From Nonomuraea angiospora (GTDB taxonomy: Bacteria; Actinomycetota; Actinomycetes; Streptosporangiales; Streptosporangiaceae), in NCBI RefSeq assembly GCF_014873145.1, contig NZ_JADBEK010000001.1, forward strand, positions 1,984,001-2,048,000: 64,000 bases of DNA, given 5' to 3'. This document shows, in pieces, positions 1 to 8,711 of this stretch. Positions within the stretch are counted from its first letter, which is position 1. Each line of letters opens with the position of its first letter. Under the pieces are notes generated by a model. The model had not been told where the DNA came from, did no database searches, and saw nothing but the letters and a program-made list of their open reading frames with translations. The position numbers were made by a program, and so were the translations under genes.

Positions 1-1054
1 TCCAGTGGAGGTAACCGCGCACGTCGATGCCGTCGTCCATGGCGGCGAACAGGTGGCCGAGGGCCTCGGAGGTGTAGGCGATCCGCCGGGTGTCGTCCGG
101 GGTGGCGATGCCGTTCTCGGTGACGAGGACGGGCGTGCGGCCGGTCGCCTCCCAGGCGTGCCGGACGGCGATGCCGATGGCGTCGGGCCGGTAGGCGTTG
201 CCGGTCATCGTGTTGTCCGGGTGCTGAGGGTGCGGGACGACGCCGTTCTCGTCGACGGCCTGGCTGGAGTAGGACTGCACGCCGATGAAGTCGTCGCCGC
301 GGGCGGCCTCCAGGTAGAGGTCCTCGCGGACGTGACGCACCTCGCGCAGTTTGTCCTCGTTGCCCGGGGTCGCGGTGAGCGCTTGGCAGGCCACCGTCCA
401 GCCGACGGCCGCCCCGGTGTGCTGCTTCAGGATCGCGCGGGCCGCGTGGTGGGCCTCGGCCAGCCGCTCGCCTATCTCCGGGTCGGGGTCGGGGAGCACC
501 GGCCGCGCGGCGCCCTCGACGGTGGGGCTCATCCACTCCTCGGTGGACCGGTGGGTGGCCTGCGCGTCCCGGGCCATTCCGATCATGAGGGCGAGCATGT
601 TGGGCTCGTTCATCGTGCACACCCACTCGACGCCGTCGAGGATGCTCGTGGCCTGCCGCACGTACGTCTGGAAGCGCTGGACGGCGTCGTCGGCGAGCCA
701 GCTGAACCAGCGCGGGTTCGTGAAGTGGTGCAGCGTGATGACGGGGGTGAGACCCAGGTCGAGAGCGGTGTCGATCATCCGGCGGTAGTGGGCGAGCTCG
801 GCTCTGGAGAACTCCCCGGGGACCGGCTCGACGCGGGCCCACTCGATGCCGAAGCGGTAGGCGTTGAGCCCGGCCTCGGCCAGCAGGCGCATGTCCTCGG
901 CGAAGCGGTGGTAGCTGTCGACCGCGTCGCCGCTGCGCTGCATGCCGGGCATCGCCTGTTCGAGGGCCCACCAGTCGCTGTTGACGTTGTTGCCTTCCAC
1001 CTGGTGCGGGGCGGTCGCCGCACCCCAGAGGAAACCGGAGGGGAGCTGGGGCAT
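1..1054 (-). CDS. GH1 beta-glucosidase (C-terminus cut by window edge)
   Basis: Hydrolyses beta-linked gluco-oligosaccharides such as cellobiose. No signal peptide is visible, so it is probably cytoplasmic. The N-terminus reads MPQLPSGFLWGAATAPHQVE, the standard GH1 opening. The acid/base Glu lies in a TMNEP motif at about residue 150 and the nucleophile in a TENG motif at about residue 313. About 351 residues are in the window; family members run 400-470, so roughly the last 90 are missing. The ATG at 1054 is preceded by AAGGA. It is divergent from a TetR gene, with two short palindromes between them, so that regulator probably controls it. Exact substrate is not deducible from the sequence. 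Confidence 0.9.
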   Translation of the reverse strand, partial: MPQLPSGFLWGAATAPHQVEGNNVNSDWWALEQAMPGMQRSGDAVDSYHRFAEDMRLLAEAGLNAYRFGIEWARVEPVPGEFSRAELAHYRRMIDTALDLGLTPVITLHHFTNPRWFSWLADDAVQRFQTYVRQATSILDGVEWVCTMNEPNMLALMIGMARDAQATHRSTEEWMSPTVEGAARPVLPDPDPEIGERLAEAHHAARAILKQHTGAAVGWTVACQALTATPGNEDKLREVRHVREDLYLEAARGDDFIGVQSYSSQAVDENGVVPHPQHPDNTMTGNAYRPDAIGIAVRHAWEATGRTPVLVTENGIATPDDTRRIAYTSEALGHLFAAMDDGIDVRGYLHW

Positions 1055-1081
1055 GGTTGAGTTCCTTGCTCGAGACCATGG

Positions 1082-1119
1082 GTGTCGGCGACACGCTAGC
1101 ATGAAAACCGAATCGCGAT
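1082..1119. promoter_or_regulatory. Intergenic palindromes between GH1 and TetR genes
   Basis: GTGTCG-G-CGACAC at 1082-1094 and ATCGCGAT at 1112-1119 are perfect inverted repeats in the 85-bp divergent region. They are candidate operators for the adjacent TetR protein. Assignment is by position only. Confidence 0.35.
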
Positions 1120-1139
1120 ACTAATTTGGAGGGGCGCCC

Positions 1140-1772
1140 ATGATGGCATCCGGCAACCGCGGCCCGTACGCGAAGACGGCGGCGGTGCGCCGGCGCGTGC
1201 TCCAGGCCTGCGTGGACGCGTTCGGCGAGACCGGCTTCTACGGCGCCACCATGAAGGACATCGCCAAGCGCGCCGGCATCAGCCACACCGGGCTGCTGCA
1301 CCACTTCCCCCGCAAGGAGGACCTGCTCCTGGGAGTGCTGGAGCTGCGTGACGAACGCGGCACCGAGTTCCTGGAGGCGGCCAAGGTGCTGGACCCGGCC
1401 GCCGACCCCGTCGAGACCCTGAAAGGCATGATCGCCGTCATCGTCGACAACGAGCTGCAGCCGGGGCTCATGGAGCTGCACTGCGTCGTGTCGGGCGAGG
1501 CGACCTCCCCCGACCACCCCGCGCACGCCTACTACGCCGACCGCTACCGCAACCTGCGCCGCTTCTACGCCGACACCTTCACCGCCCTGGCCGAACGCGA
1601 CGGCCTGCGCCCGGCGATCGACCCCGAGACGCTGGCCACCATGACCATCTCCCTCATCAACGGCCTGCAGGCGCAGTGGCTCTTCGACCGCGACTCCGTG
1701 AAGGTCGAGTCGGCCATCCGCGAGTTCTTCCTCTCGGTCATTCCGGGGCTGCCCCGCGCGGCCCTGTCATGA
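1140..1772 (+). CDS. TetR/AcrR family transcriptional regulator
   Basis: A 210-residue DNA-binding repressor. The N-terminal helix-turn-helix spans about residues 14-60 (TMKDIAKRAGISHTGLLHHF, then the PRKEDLL cap), followed by an all-helical ligand domain of unknown specificity. The ATG at 1140 follows a strong GGAGGGG (1128-1134); the ATG at 1143 is an alternative. It is divergent from the GH1 beta-glucosidase, and the intergenic palindromes suggest autoregulation plus control of that gene. The ligand, perhaps a sugar or glucoside, is inference. Confidence 0.9.
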   Translation: MMASGNRGPYAKTAAVRRRVLQACVDAFGETGFYGATMKDIAKRAGISHTGLLHHFPRKEDLLLGVLELRDERGTEFLEAAKVLDPAADPVETLKGMIAVIVDNELQPGLMELHCVVSGEATSPDHPAHAYYADRYRNLRRFYADTFTALAERDGLRPAIDPETLATMTISLINGLQAQWLFDRDSVKVESAIREFFLSVIPGLPRAALS

Positions 1773-1789
1773 GCGGACTTATTTAACGG

Positions 1790-1802
1790 CTGAAACTTTC
1801 AG
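1790..1802. promoter_or_regulatory. GAAACTTTC inverted repeat upstream of mannanase
   Basis: CTGAAA-C-TTTCAG is a perfect 13-bp palindrome 165 bp before the mannanase start. The core GAAA(C/G)TTTC recurs at 8623-8631 and 35618-35626, also near secreted polysaccharide-enzyme genes. Inverted GAAA/TTTC repeats are known upstream of Streptomyces xylanase genes; the cognate regulator here is unknown. Confidence 0.45.
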
Positions 1803-1966
1803 GCGATCCCCTGCCTCCCCCGGGCCGGTCGTCGCAGGCAGGGACGTGGATCGGCGCCCCGCGCGGGCCGGGCGTGATCCTCGGCGCTTCTCCGGCCCGA
1901 GGCGGCTCTATAGCGTGTGGGGCGCTTCCCGCCCCGGATGGCCGGGGCCCGACCACGAGGTAGGTC

Positions 1967-3304
1967 ATGAGGAGAAGGCTTCTCGCGCTCGGCGTCGCCG
2001 TGCTCGCGGCCGTCGCGTCGGTCCTGGTGTACGTCCAGTCCGCGTCCGCGGCCGCGGGCCTGCACGTCAGCGGCACGAAGATCGTCGAGGCCAACGGCCG
2101 CGAGTTCATCATGCGGGGCGTCAACCACCCCCACGTCTGGTACACCGGCCAGACCAGCTCGTTCGCCAACATCAAGGCGCTCGGCGCCAACACCGTGCGC
2201 GTCGTGCTCGGCAGCGGCAAGCGGTGGGGCCCGTCCACCGACGTCGCCAACGTCATCTCCCTGTGCAAGCAGAACAAGCTGATCTGCGTGCTGGAGGTGC
2301 ACGACACCACCGGGTACGGCGAGGAGGGCGCCGCCGCCTCGCTGGACGAGGCGGCCGACTACTGGATCAGCCAGAAGAGCGCGCTCGCCGGCCAGGAGAA
2401 CTACGTCGTCATCAACATCGGCAACGAGCCCATCGGCAACACCAACGCCGCCCAGTGGACCGCCGCCACCTCCAACGCGATCAAGAAGATGCGCAGCAAC
2501 GGCTTCGAGCACCTGCTCATGGTCGACGCCCCCAACTGGGGCCAGGACTGGCAGTACGTCATGCGCGACAACGCCCAGACGATCCTCGACGCCGACACCC
2601 GGCACAACACCGTGCTGTCGATCCACATGTACGCCGTCTTCAACACCGCCGCCGGCATCGTCGACTACCTCAACCGGTTCCAGGCGAACGGGTGGCCGCT
2701 GGTCATCGGCGAGTTCGGCTGGCGCTTCAGCTCCAGCGAGGTCGACCACGAGACGATCCTGGCCGAGGCGCAGTCGCGCGGCCTCGGCTACCTCGGCTGG
2801 TCCTGGAGCGGCAACACCGACCCGATCCTCGACATGGCGACCGGCTTCGACCCCAACCAGCTCACCACCTGGGGCCAGCGGATCTTCAACGGCGCCAACG
2901 GCATCAAGGCGACCGCCAAGGAGGCCACGATCTACGGCGGTTCGCCCGGGACCCCCACTCCCACCCCCACTCCCACCCCCACACCCACCCCCACGCCTCC
3001 CTCCGGCGCCTGCTCGGCCACCTACCAGGTGACCGGCCAGTGGGGCGGCGGCTTCCAGGCCGAGGTCCGGGTCACCGCGGGCAGCTCGGCGATCAGCGGC
3101 TGGACGGTGACGTGGACCTTCGCCAACGGCCAGACCGTCACCAACGCCTGGAACGCGACGGTCACCAGCAGCGGGTCCAACGTGACCGCCCGCAACATGA
3201 GCTACAACGGCAGCCTCGGCGCCGGAGCCACCACGGCCTTCGGGTTCCTGGGCTCGTGGAACGGCAGCAACAGCGTCCCCACGCTGACCTGCGCCGCCCG
3301 CTGA
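1967..3304 (+). CDS. Secreted GH5 endo-beta-1,4-mannanase with CBM2
   Basis: Cleaves internal beta-1,4-mannosidic bonds in mannans outside the cell. Residues 1-30 form a signal peptide (MRRR, hydrophobic core, ASA site). The GH5 domain (about 31-325) closely resembles subfamily 8 mannanases, opening with [14 protein letters not shown] and RGVNH. The acid/base is E154 in NIGNEP and the nucleophile E249 in IGEFGW. A PT-repeat linker (about 329-343) leads to a C-terminal CBM2 (about 346-445) that should bind crystalline polysaccharide. 445 residues is normal for this architecture. The start ATG follows GAGGTAGGTC. A terminator-like hairpin follows the stop. Mannanase rather than cellulase is judged from overall similarity, not from assay. 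Confidence 0.9.
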   Translation: MRRRLLALGVAVLAAVASVLVYVQSASAAAGLHVSGTKIVEANGREFIMRGVNHPHVWYTGQTSSFANIKALGANTVRVVLGSGKRWGPSTDVANVISLCKQNKLICVLEVHDTTGYGEEGAAASLDEAADYWISQKSALAGQENYVVINIGNEPIGNTNAAQWTAATSNAIKKMRSNGFEHLLMVDAPNWGQDWQYVMRDNAQTILDADTRHNTVLSIHMYAVFNTAAGIVDYLNRFQANGWPLVIGEFGWRFSSSEVDHETILAEAQSRGLGYLGWSWSGNTDPILDMATGFDPNQLTTWGQRIFNGANGIKATAKEATIYGGSPGTPTPTPTPTPTPTPTPPSGACSATYQVTGQWGGGFQAEVRVTAGSSAISGWTVTWTFANGQTVTNAWNATVTSSGSNVTARNMSYNGSLGAGATTAFGFLGSWNGSNSVPTLTCAAR

Positions 3305-3325
3305 CGGGACAACGCGACAGCGGCC

Positions 3326-3346
3326 CGGGCCGGGCACACCGGCCCG
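3326..3346 (+). terminator. Probable terminator after mannanase
   Basis: CGGGCCGG and CCGGCCCG form an 8-bp perfect stem with a 5-nt loop, 22 nt after the stop codon and before CTTTCTT. It separates the mannanase from the ROK regulator gene. Confidence 0.6.
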
Positions 3347-3385
3347 GACCCCGCTTTCTTCAGCACCCGAAGTAAGGGAGAGCGA

Positions 3386-4585
3386 GTGGCCGGGAGGCCG
3401 AGAACCCGCGGGATCGTGCTCGACCGCATCCGGGCGGCGCGCACCATCAGCCGGATCGAGCTCGCCGCCGAGTCCGGGGTCACGCCCGCGACCATCACCC
3501 AGGTCGTCCGCGAGCTCATGGACCACGGGCTGGTCGTCGAGGTCGGGCGCGGGGCCTCGACCGGCGGCAAGCCCCGGACGCTGCTGCAGCTCAACCCGCG
3601 GGCCCGGTACGCGGTGGGCGTGCTGCTGGAACGCAACACCTGCGTCGTCGTCCTCGTCGACCTGACGGGCCGGCCGGTCGCGCGGACCTCGTTCCCCGGC
3701 ACGGCGCTGCTGCCTCCCGGGCAGGGCCTCCCGCTGGTGGCCTCGCGCGTGAACGCCCTGCTCGACACCGCAGGAGTCGATCGCGGGAAGGTGCTCGGGG
3801 TGGGGCTGGCGACGTACGGACCGCAGGACCGGCGGGCGGGCGTGCTGCTGACCCACCAGCCGACCGCCGAATGGTTCGGGCACCCGGTCGCGCCGCGCCT
3901 GTCGGAGATCCTGGGCCTGCCGGTGCTGCTCGACAACGACGCGGCGGCCGCGGCGATCGGGGAGTACTGGCTGGGGGCGGTGGAGACGCCCGCGTTCGGG
4001 TGCCTCTACATGGCCAGCGGAATCGGCGGGGGCGTCGTCGTCGACGGCGAGCTGTACCGGGGCAGCTCCTCCAACGGCGTCGAGATCGGCCACATCACCG
4101 TCGACCTCGACGGGGGGCCGTGCGGCTGCGGCAACTACGGCTGCCTCGGCAACTACGCCGACCCCACCGCGGTGGTCAAGCAGGCGCTGGAGGCGCCGGG
4201 CCTCGGCCGGCGGCTGGGGCTCGACCCCGGCGACACCGACGTCATGGCCGCCTTCGGCCGCATCGCGACCGCGGCGCAGGCCGGGGACCCGGCGGCGCGT
4301 ACCCTCATCGAGCGCTCCGCCCGCCACCTGGGCACCGCCGCCGTCACCATGACGGGCCTGTTCGACCTCGACACGATCGTGCTCGCCGGGCCCAGCCTCG
4401 CCGCGGCGGCCCCGATCTACCAGTCGGTCGTCCAGGAGGAGGTGCGGCGGCGCACCTTCGCCCGGCGCGCGCACCCGGTGCGGGTGGTCTCCTCGGTCAG
4501 CGGCTCGGACGCGGCCGCCATCGGCGGGGCCGTGCTCGTCCTCCAGGGCGAGCTGGCCGCCCTGGAGCTGCACCCCCTCGATTAA
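3386..4585 (+). CDS. ROK-family transcriptional regulator
   Basis: A 399-residue sugar-responsive repressor of the NagC/XylR type. The N-terminal winged helix-turn-helix is at about 8-65 (SRIELAAESGVTPATITQVV). The ROK sugar-kinase-like domain covers about 78-390, with a DNDAAAAAIGE motif and the zinc-binding CGCGNYGCLGNY cluster near residue 240. The GTG at 3386 follows GGGAGAGCGA. Sitting between a mannanase and pectin genes, it probably senses a plant-wall sugar. A XylR-like palindrome before the GH12 gene at 35658-35686 is the kind of site such proteins bind; linking the two is speculative. Confidence 0.88.
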   Translation: MAGRPRTRGIVLDRIRAARTISRIELAAESGVTPATITQVVRELMDHGLVVEVGRGASTGGKPRTLLQLNPRARYAVGVLLERNTCVVVLVDLTGRPVARTSFPGTALLPPGQGLPLVASRVNALLDTAGVDRGKVLGVGLATYGPQDRRAGVLLTHQPTAEWFGHPVAPRLSEILGLPVLLDNDAAAAAIGEYWLGAVETPAFGCLYMASGIGGGVVVDGELYRGSSSNGVEIGHITVDLDGGPCGCGNYGCLGNYADPTAVVKQALEAPGLGRRLGLDPGDTDVMAAFGRIATAAQAGDPAARTLIERSARHLGTAAVTMTGLFDLDTIVLAGPSLAAAAPIYQSVVQEEVRRRTFARRAHPVRVVSSVSGSDAAAIGGAVLVLQGELAALELHPLD

Positions 4586-4597
4586 TATGATTACTTT

Positions 4598-4626
4598 TTG
4601 GTGCAGGCGGATCGGCATGGCATGAT
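4598..4626 (+). promoter_or_regulatory. Putative promoter giving a leaderless GntR transcript
   Basis: TTGGTG (4598-4603), a 17-bp spacer and CATGAT (4621-4626) end 7 bp before the ATG at 4634. No ribosome-binding site precedes that ATG, so a leaderless mRNA is the simplest reading. Confidence 0.4.
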
Positions 4627-4633
4627 TTCCGGC

Positions 4634-5359
4634 ATGGAGGAGATCGGAAGGGCCGGCGCCCACGACCGCGTGGTCGTCAGTCTCGGCACGGCCATCGTCA
4701 ACGGCGGCATCGGCCCGGACGAGGACCTCGACGTGGTGGCGCTGCAGGAGCGGTTCGGAGTGAGCCGGACGGCGGTGCGGGAGGCGCTGCGCGTGCTCGC
4801 CGCCAAGGGGCTGGTGGGCGCGCGGCCCCGGCGCGGCACGTTCGTCGCGCCGCGCGAGCAGTGGGCTCTGCTGGACACCGACGTGCTGCGCTGGCGCTTC
4901 GCCGCCGGGGTGGACGAGGTGTTCCTCGACGAGCTGGGCGAGGTGCGCCTGACGATCGAGCCCGCGGTGGCGCGCATGGCCGCGCTGCGGCGTACCGACC
5001 GGGACCTGGCGGCGCTGGAGGACGCTCTGACCGTCATGCGCGAGGCCGCCGGCCGGCCGACCGGCGACCAGGTCGAGGCCGACCTGGCCTTCCACCACGC
5101 CCTGCTGCGCGCGGCGCACAACGAGCTGATGGCCCGGATGGCGACCGCGATCGAGGCCGGGTTGCGGCTGCGTGACCAGTTCGTGCACGCGACCCTCACC
5201 AGCGAGTCCGCCGACAAGCACGCCGAGGTCCTGCTGGCCGTCCGCCGGCAGCGCCCGAAGGCGGCCGAGACCGCGATGCGAGCGCTCATCGAGCGCTCGA
5301 TCGCGGACGTCGACATCGCCAAGAAGATCCACGCCGAACAGGCCGGCCACGAGCGTTAG
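4634..5359 (+). CDS. GntR (FadR subfamily) transcriptional regulator
   Basis: About 241 residues. The N-terminal winged helix covers roughly residues 10-75 (GVSRTAVREALRVLAAKGLV, then RRGTFV), and the C-terminal FCD ligand domain about 90-230 shows the Asp/His metal-site pattern typical of sugar-acid sensors. Start choice is uncertain: TTG 4598 and ATG 4622 are in frame, but ATG 4634 fits a leaderless transcript. FadR-type GntR proteins often control hexuronate use, and this gene is convergent with a pectin methylesterase; their stop codons overlap at 5356-5359. Control of the pectin genes is therefore a reasonable inference. Confidence 0.88.
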   Translation: MEEIGRAGAHDRVVVSLGTAIVNGGIGPDEDLDVVALQERFGVSRTAVREALRVLAAKGLVGARPRRGTFVAPREQWALLDTDVLRWRFAAGVDEVFLDELGEVRLTIEPAVARMAALRRTDRDLAALEDALTVMREAAGRPTGDQVEADLAFHHALLRAAHNELMARMATAIEAGLRLRDQFVHATLTSESADKHAEVLLAVRRQRPKAAETAMRALIERSIADVDIAKKIHAEQAGHER

Positions 5360-6795
5360 CCGGCGGGGTTCCAGCCGTCGCCCCCGGCCAGGTACTTCTG
5401 GGGCGTGTAGTTCGCCGCCTGGGCGTCGCTGAGCTGCGGGCGGTTGGCGTTGGCGGTCGCGCCGGCGCCGTTGTTGCGATATTCGAGGAAACGGGCGTTC
5501 TTCCAGGAGTTGGAGGACATGTCCGTCCACGGCTGCCCGGTCGCGATCGTCGCGCTCAGCGTCGACTCCCGGTAGAGCACCTGCGCGTCGGGGCGCCACG
5601 GCCGTCCGAGGGTGGTGGTGTTGTTCGTGGCGCCGGTGACGCGCGACTTGTAGAACAGGAAGCCGTACGTCTTGGCCGCCGCCGTGCTGGCCGCGGTGAC
5701 GGGGCCGCCCGTGCTGCGCTTCTCGTAGATGTCGCAGCTGTGGAAGACGATCGTGCCGCCGCCGAAGATGAAGTCGACGGTCCCCTCGACGTAGGAGTTC
5801 TTGACGTACGCGCGGGCCGAGTCGTTGACGAGCAGGGTGTCCTGGTCGCCCAGGATGCGGACGTTCGTCAGCGTGGTGCGGTCGCCGTCCAGCCGCAGCG
5901 CGACGGCCTGCGCGCCGCTGGGGACGGTGCTCTCGTCGAGGTCGTTGGAGAACGTCAGGTTGGTGGCGGCGGCGTCCCGTGCCGAGATCAGCGCGGTGTA
6001 GCTGCCGGAGGTGCCGTGGGTGTAGGCCGAGCGGTTGTTCACGATGAGGGTGTCCGACGGCGACGAGCCCAGGCCCTGCAGCGTCACGTACGGCTTGTTG
6101 ACGGTGACGATCTCCCGGTAGGTGCCCGGCTTGATGGTGATCACCACCTGGCTGGTGTTGCCCGACGGCACCGCGTCGATCGCCGCCTGAACGGTCCGGT
6201 AGCGGCCGGTGCCGTCGGAGGCCACCGTCGGAGTGGCCGATCCGGAGACGGAGGTGAAGGACCACTGCATGCGGGCGACGTCGGAGCAGGTCTCCTGGAC
6301 GATCGGGTTGTTGCCCGCCGTCGAGCCGTCCTTGTCGCTCACGCACAGGCCGGTCGCGACGCTCTTCACCAGGTACTTGCCGGAGGCGGCCGACGAGGGC
6401 GTGAAGGTCCACTGCTGGTTGGTCTTGCCGCCGTCGCCGCAGCCCCACTGCTGCAACTGGGTGCCGGAGACCGTCGAAGCACCCGGCACGTCGACACACC
6501 GGCCGCTGCCGCCGTTGACCAGGTTGAACGCGCTCCCCCGCGCCACCGCCCTGAACTGCTGATCGGCGGCGGAGGCGGCGCAGGCGGTCTGGACGAGCAG
6601 GGCGCCGTTGTCGGCCGAAGCGCCCGTCACCTGGACGCACTTGCCGCTCGCCCCGGACGCCAGCGTGTACACGACGCCGTCGGCCGGGGCCGCCGCCTGC
6701 GCCGGTCCGGTGGAGACGGTCAGGACGGTGACGGGCACCGCCAGCACGACCGCGATCTTCGCGGCGCGTGACGGTGCGTGGATGCCGTGGCGCAT
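5356..6795 (-). CDS. Secreted pectinesterase (CE8) with N-terminal ricin-B lectin
   Basis: Demethylates homogalacturonan outside the cell, preparing it for pectate lyase. 479 residues: signal peptide 1-35 (APAQA-type cleavage), a ricin-B/CBM13 beta-trefoil at about 36-180 with repeated QxW motifs (QQWGCG, NQQWTF), and a CE8 beta-helix at about 190-479. CE8 signatures are visible: GTYREIV, QAVALRL, GDQDTLL, VDFIFGGG (catalytic Asp) and LGRPWR. The ATG at 6795 is preceded by GGAAAGGA. It lies 65 bp downstream of the pectate lyase on the same strand, with a hairpin between. The lectin domain is nearly identical to that of the lyase. Confidence 0.92.
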   Translation of the reverse strand: MRHGIHAPSRAAKIAVVLAVPVTVLTVSTGPAQAAAPADGVVYTLASGASGKCVQVTGASADNGALLVQTACAASAADQQFRAVARGSAFNLVNGGSGRCVDVPGASTVSGTQLQQWGCGDGGKTNQQWTFTPSSAASGKYLVKSVATGLCVSDKDGSTAGNNPIVQETCSDVARMQWSFTSVSGSATPTVASDGTGRYRTVQAAIDAVPSGNTSQVVITIKPGTYREIVTVNKPYVTLQGLGSSPSDTLIVNNRSAYTHGTSGSYTALISARDAAATNLTFSNDLDESTVPSGAQAVALRLDGDRTTLTNVRILGDQDTLLVNDSARAYVKNSYVEGTVDFIFGGGTIVFHSCDIYEKRSTGGPVTAASTAAAKTYGFLFYKSRVTGATNNTTTLGRPWRPDAQVLYRESTLSATIATGQPWTDMSSNSWKNARFLEYRNNGAGATANANRPQLSDAQAANYTPQKYLAGGDGWNPAG

Positions 6796-6823
6796 GGTCG
6801 GGTCCTTTCCTGAGGTGGGGGGT

Positions 6824-6855
6824 GCCCCGGGCCGGCGCCGGGGCCGGCCCGGGGC
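6824..6855 (-). terminator. Hairpin between pectate lyase and pectinesterase
   Basis: Perfect 13-bp arms (GCCCCGGGCCGGC and its complement) with a 6-nt loop lie just after the pectate lyase stop. It is likely an intercistronic terminator or attenuator that lowers pectinesterase expression. Confidence 0.6.
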
Positions 6856-6860
6856 GTGGG

Positions 6861-8336
6861 TCACAGGCCGATGTTGGCCTGCGGGCCCGCGTAGGTGCGA
6901 AGGAGCGCCGGGACCTGCGCCGCGGGGTCCAGCGTGTAGGAGTAGAAGGAGGACGGCGTGAAGGCGGAGCCGCCGGTCTCCCGCTGGCCCGTCGAGTTGA
7001 CCACGATGCTGCCGCTCTGGCGGAGCTCGGCGGCATCGTCCCTGTAGTAGGGGTCCTTGACGTTGTCGTAGTAGCTGTTCTCGATCACCATCTTGGTGGC
7101 GCCGCGCGAGTAGTTGCCGTAGCCGGTGATGTTCTGCAGGTAGTTGTTGTACAGGTGGGCGTAGGCGACGTTGTCGGTGCTGGGGTTGCGCTGGTTGTTG
7201 TCGTGGATCCAGTTGTGGTGGATCGTCATCCGCGCCGTGACGTTGTCGGTCCAGCCGATGCCGAACGCCTTGTTGTTCTCCGACAGAACGTTCCAGGACA
7301 CGGTGAGGTAGCTGGTGTCCTTGCGGCTGTCGATCAGCCCGTCGTTCATCCGGGTGATCGTGTTGTGGTCGATCCAGACGTGGTGGGCGGTGTCGAGCTG
7401 GATGCCGTCGTAGTCGTACAGCTTGTCGTCGGGGTCGTCGTCGGCCATCCGGGTGTCGCGGATGGTCAGGTTGCGGATGATGACGTTGCTGACGCCGGAG
7501 CCGAGGAAGAAGCCGCCGTTGACGATGTGGCCCCGGGTGCCGACGCCGACGATGGTCTTGTTGGAGGCGACCTTGATCTCGGTGCCGTACGGCGTGACGG
7601 TGACGGCGCCGTTGACCTCGATGACGTACGGGTCGGCGGCGGTGGCGTACTTCACCAGGTCGGCATAGGTGGTGACGGTGACCGTGGGGCCGGCCGCGCC
7701 TCCGGTGGTGGTCGTCAGGCCGCTGCCGCTGGTGGCGGCGAACCCGTCGGCGTTGTCGGACCAGACCCGGCCGCCGGACGAGGTGGGGTTGACCGACCAT
7801 TGCATGCGGGCCACGTCGGAGCAGGTCTCCTGGACGATGGGGTTGTTGCCCGCCGTGGAGCCGTCCTTGTCGCTCGCGCACAGCCCGGTGGCGACGCTCT
7901 TCACCAGGTACTTGCCAGAGGTGGCGGAGGGGGTGAAGGTCCACTGCTGGTTGGTCTTGCCGCCGTCGCCGCAGCCCCACTGCTGCAACTGCGTGCCCGG
8001 GACCGTGGACGCGCCCGGCACGTCGACACACCGGCCGCTGCCGCCGTTGACGAGGTTGAAGGCGCTCCCCCGGGCCACGGCCTTGAACTGCTGGCCGGCG
8101 GCCGAGGGAACACACGCGGTCTGGACGAGCAGGGCGCCGTTGTCAGCCGAGGAGCCCGTCACCTGGACGCACTTGCCGCTCGCCCCCGACGCCAGCGTGT
8201 ACGAGGCGCCGTCGGCCGGGGCCGCCGCCTGCGCCGGTCCGGCGGAGGCCACCAGCGCGGTGGCGGTGACCAGGACGGCGGCCGCGGGGACGCCGATCGA
8301 TCGGGTGCGGCCTTTGATGGTTGTGAGCAGATTCAT
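6861..8336 (-). CDS. Secreted pectate lyase (PL1) with N-terminal ricin-B lectin
   Basis: Cleaves polygalacturonate by Ca2+-dependent beta-elimination outside the cell. 491 residues: signal peptide about 1-37, ricin-B lectin about 38-180, PL1 right-handed beta-helix about 190-485. PL1 hallmarks are WIDHNTI, NDGLIDSRKDTSYLTVSWN (Ca2+-binding Asp region), HHNW and a catalytic Arg in RNPS. I chose ATG 8336 because GAGG lies 9 nt upstream; the in-frame ATG at 8345 abuts the same GAGG with no spacing. The lectin module is about 90% identical to that of the pectinesterase, which suggests a recent domain copy. Confidence 0.92.
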   Translation of the reverse strand: MNLLTTIKGRTRSIGVPAAAVLVTATALVASAGPAQAAAPADGASYTLASGASGKCVQVTGSSADNGALLVQTACVPSAAGQQFKAVARGSAFNLVNGGSGRCVDVPGASTVPGTQLQQWGCGDGGKTNQQWTFTPSATSGKYLVKSVATGLCASDKDGSTAGNNPIVQETCSDVARMQWSVNPTSSGGRVWSDNADGFAATSGSGLTTTTGGAAGPTVTVTTYADLVKYATAADPYVIEVNGAVTVTPYGTEIKVASNKTIVGVGTRGHIVNGGFFLGSGVSNVIIRNLTIRDTRMADDDPDDKLYDYDGIQLDTAHHVWIDHNTITRMNDGLIDSRKDTSYLTVSWNVLSENNKAFGIGWTDNVTARMTIHHNWIHDNNQRNPSTDNVAYAHLYNNYLQNITGYGNYSRGATKMVIENSYYDNVKDPYYRDDAAELRQSGSIVVNSTGQRETGGSAFTPSSFYSYTLDPAAQVPALLRTYAGPQANIGL

Positions 8337-8425
8337 TGATCGCATCCTCGAAGGTCGAGAGGAATCTCCGCTTCGGACGAATCAGCGCGCTTGACAAAAT
8401 CGCCGCCCTCCGCGTCAGTGCGCTG

Positions 8426-8455
8426 AGGTTACGACCGCGTTTCCGATTACGTCAA
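8426..8455 (-). promoter_or_regulatory. Putative promoter of pectate lyase
   Basis: On the minus strand, TTGACG (8455-8450), an 18-bp spacer and TAACCT (8431-8426) resemble a housekeeping sigma promoter. The leader to ATG 8336 would be about 80 nt. Confidence 0.5.
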
Positions 8456-8587
8456 TCCATGAAACAAACAGGTGACACCTGGTCGAACCCCTGTTTTCAG
8501 CGACGCTGACGCCCTGTCAGCCCGGCCTTCCGGCGTTTTTCGCTGGTCATTGCAGGAGCCGTGGCGTCGCCCGGGCAGACCGTCATC

Positions 8588-8631
8588 CGAAAAATTTCGA
8601 CGATTCGGCGGTGCGCCGTCCTGAAACTTTC
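8588..8631. promoter_or_regulatory. Paired GAAA/TTTC inverted repeats
   Basis: CGAAA-AA-TTTCG (8588-8599) and GAAACTTTC (8623-8631) are centred about 33 bp apart, three helical turns. They lie in the 375-bp gap (8337-8711) between the pectate lyase and the Pls-like gene, 80-125 bp before the latter. Apart from these and the lyase promoter I see nothing coding in this gap. Confidence 0.45.
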
Positions 8632-8711
8632 CCCGGCCCCCGGAGGGCCTGCTCCGCAACTTTGGGGGCGTACCCTGGCATGTCACCCGTCGTCCATCCA
8701 GGGAGCACCGC

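Noticed and set aside
1799..7036. A 1745-codon open frame on the minus strand
   Set aside because: It crosses the mannanase, ROK and GntR genes antisense and has low-complexity Arg/Gly-rich sequence; it is a high-GC shadow frame.
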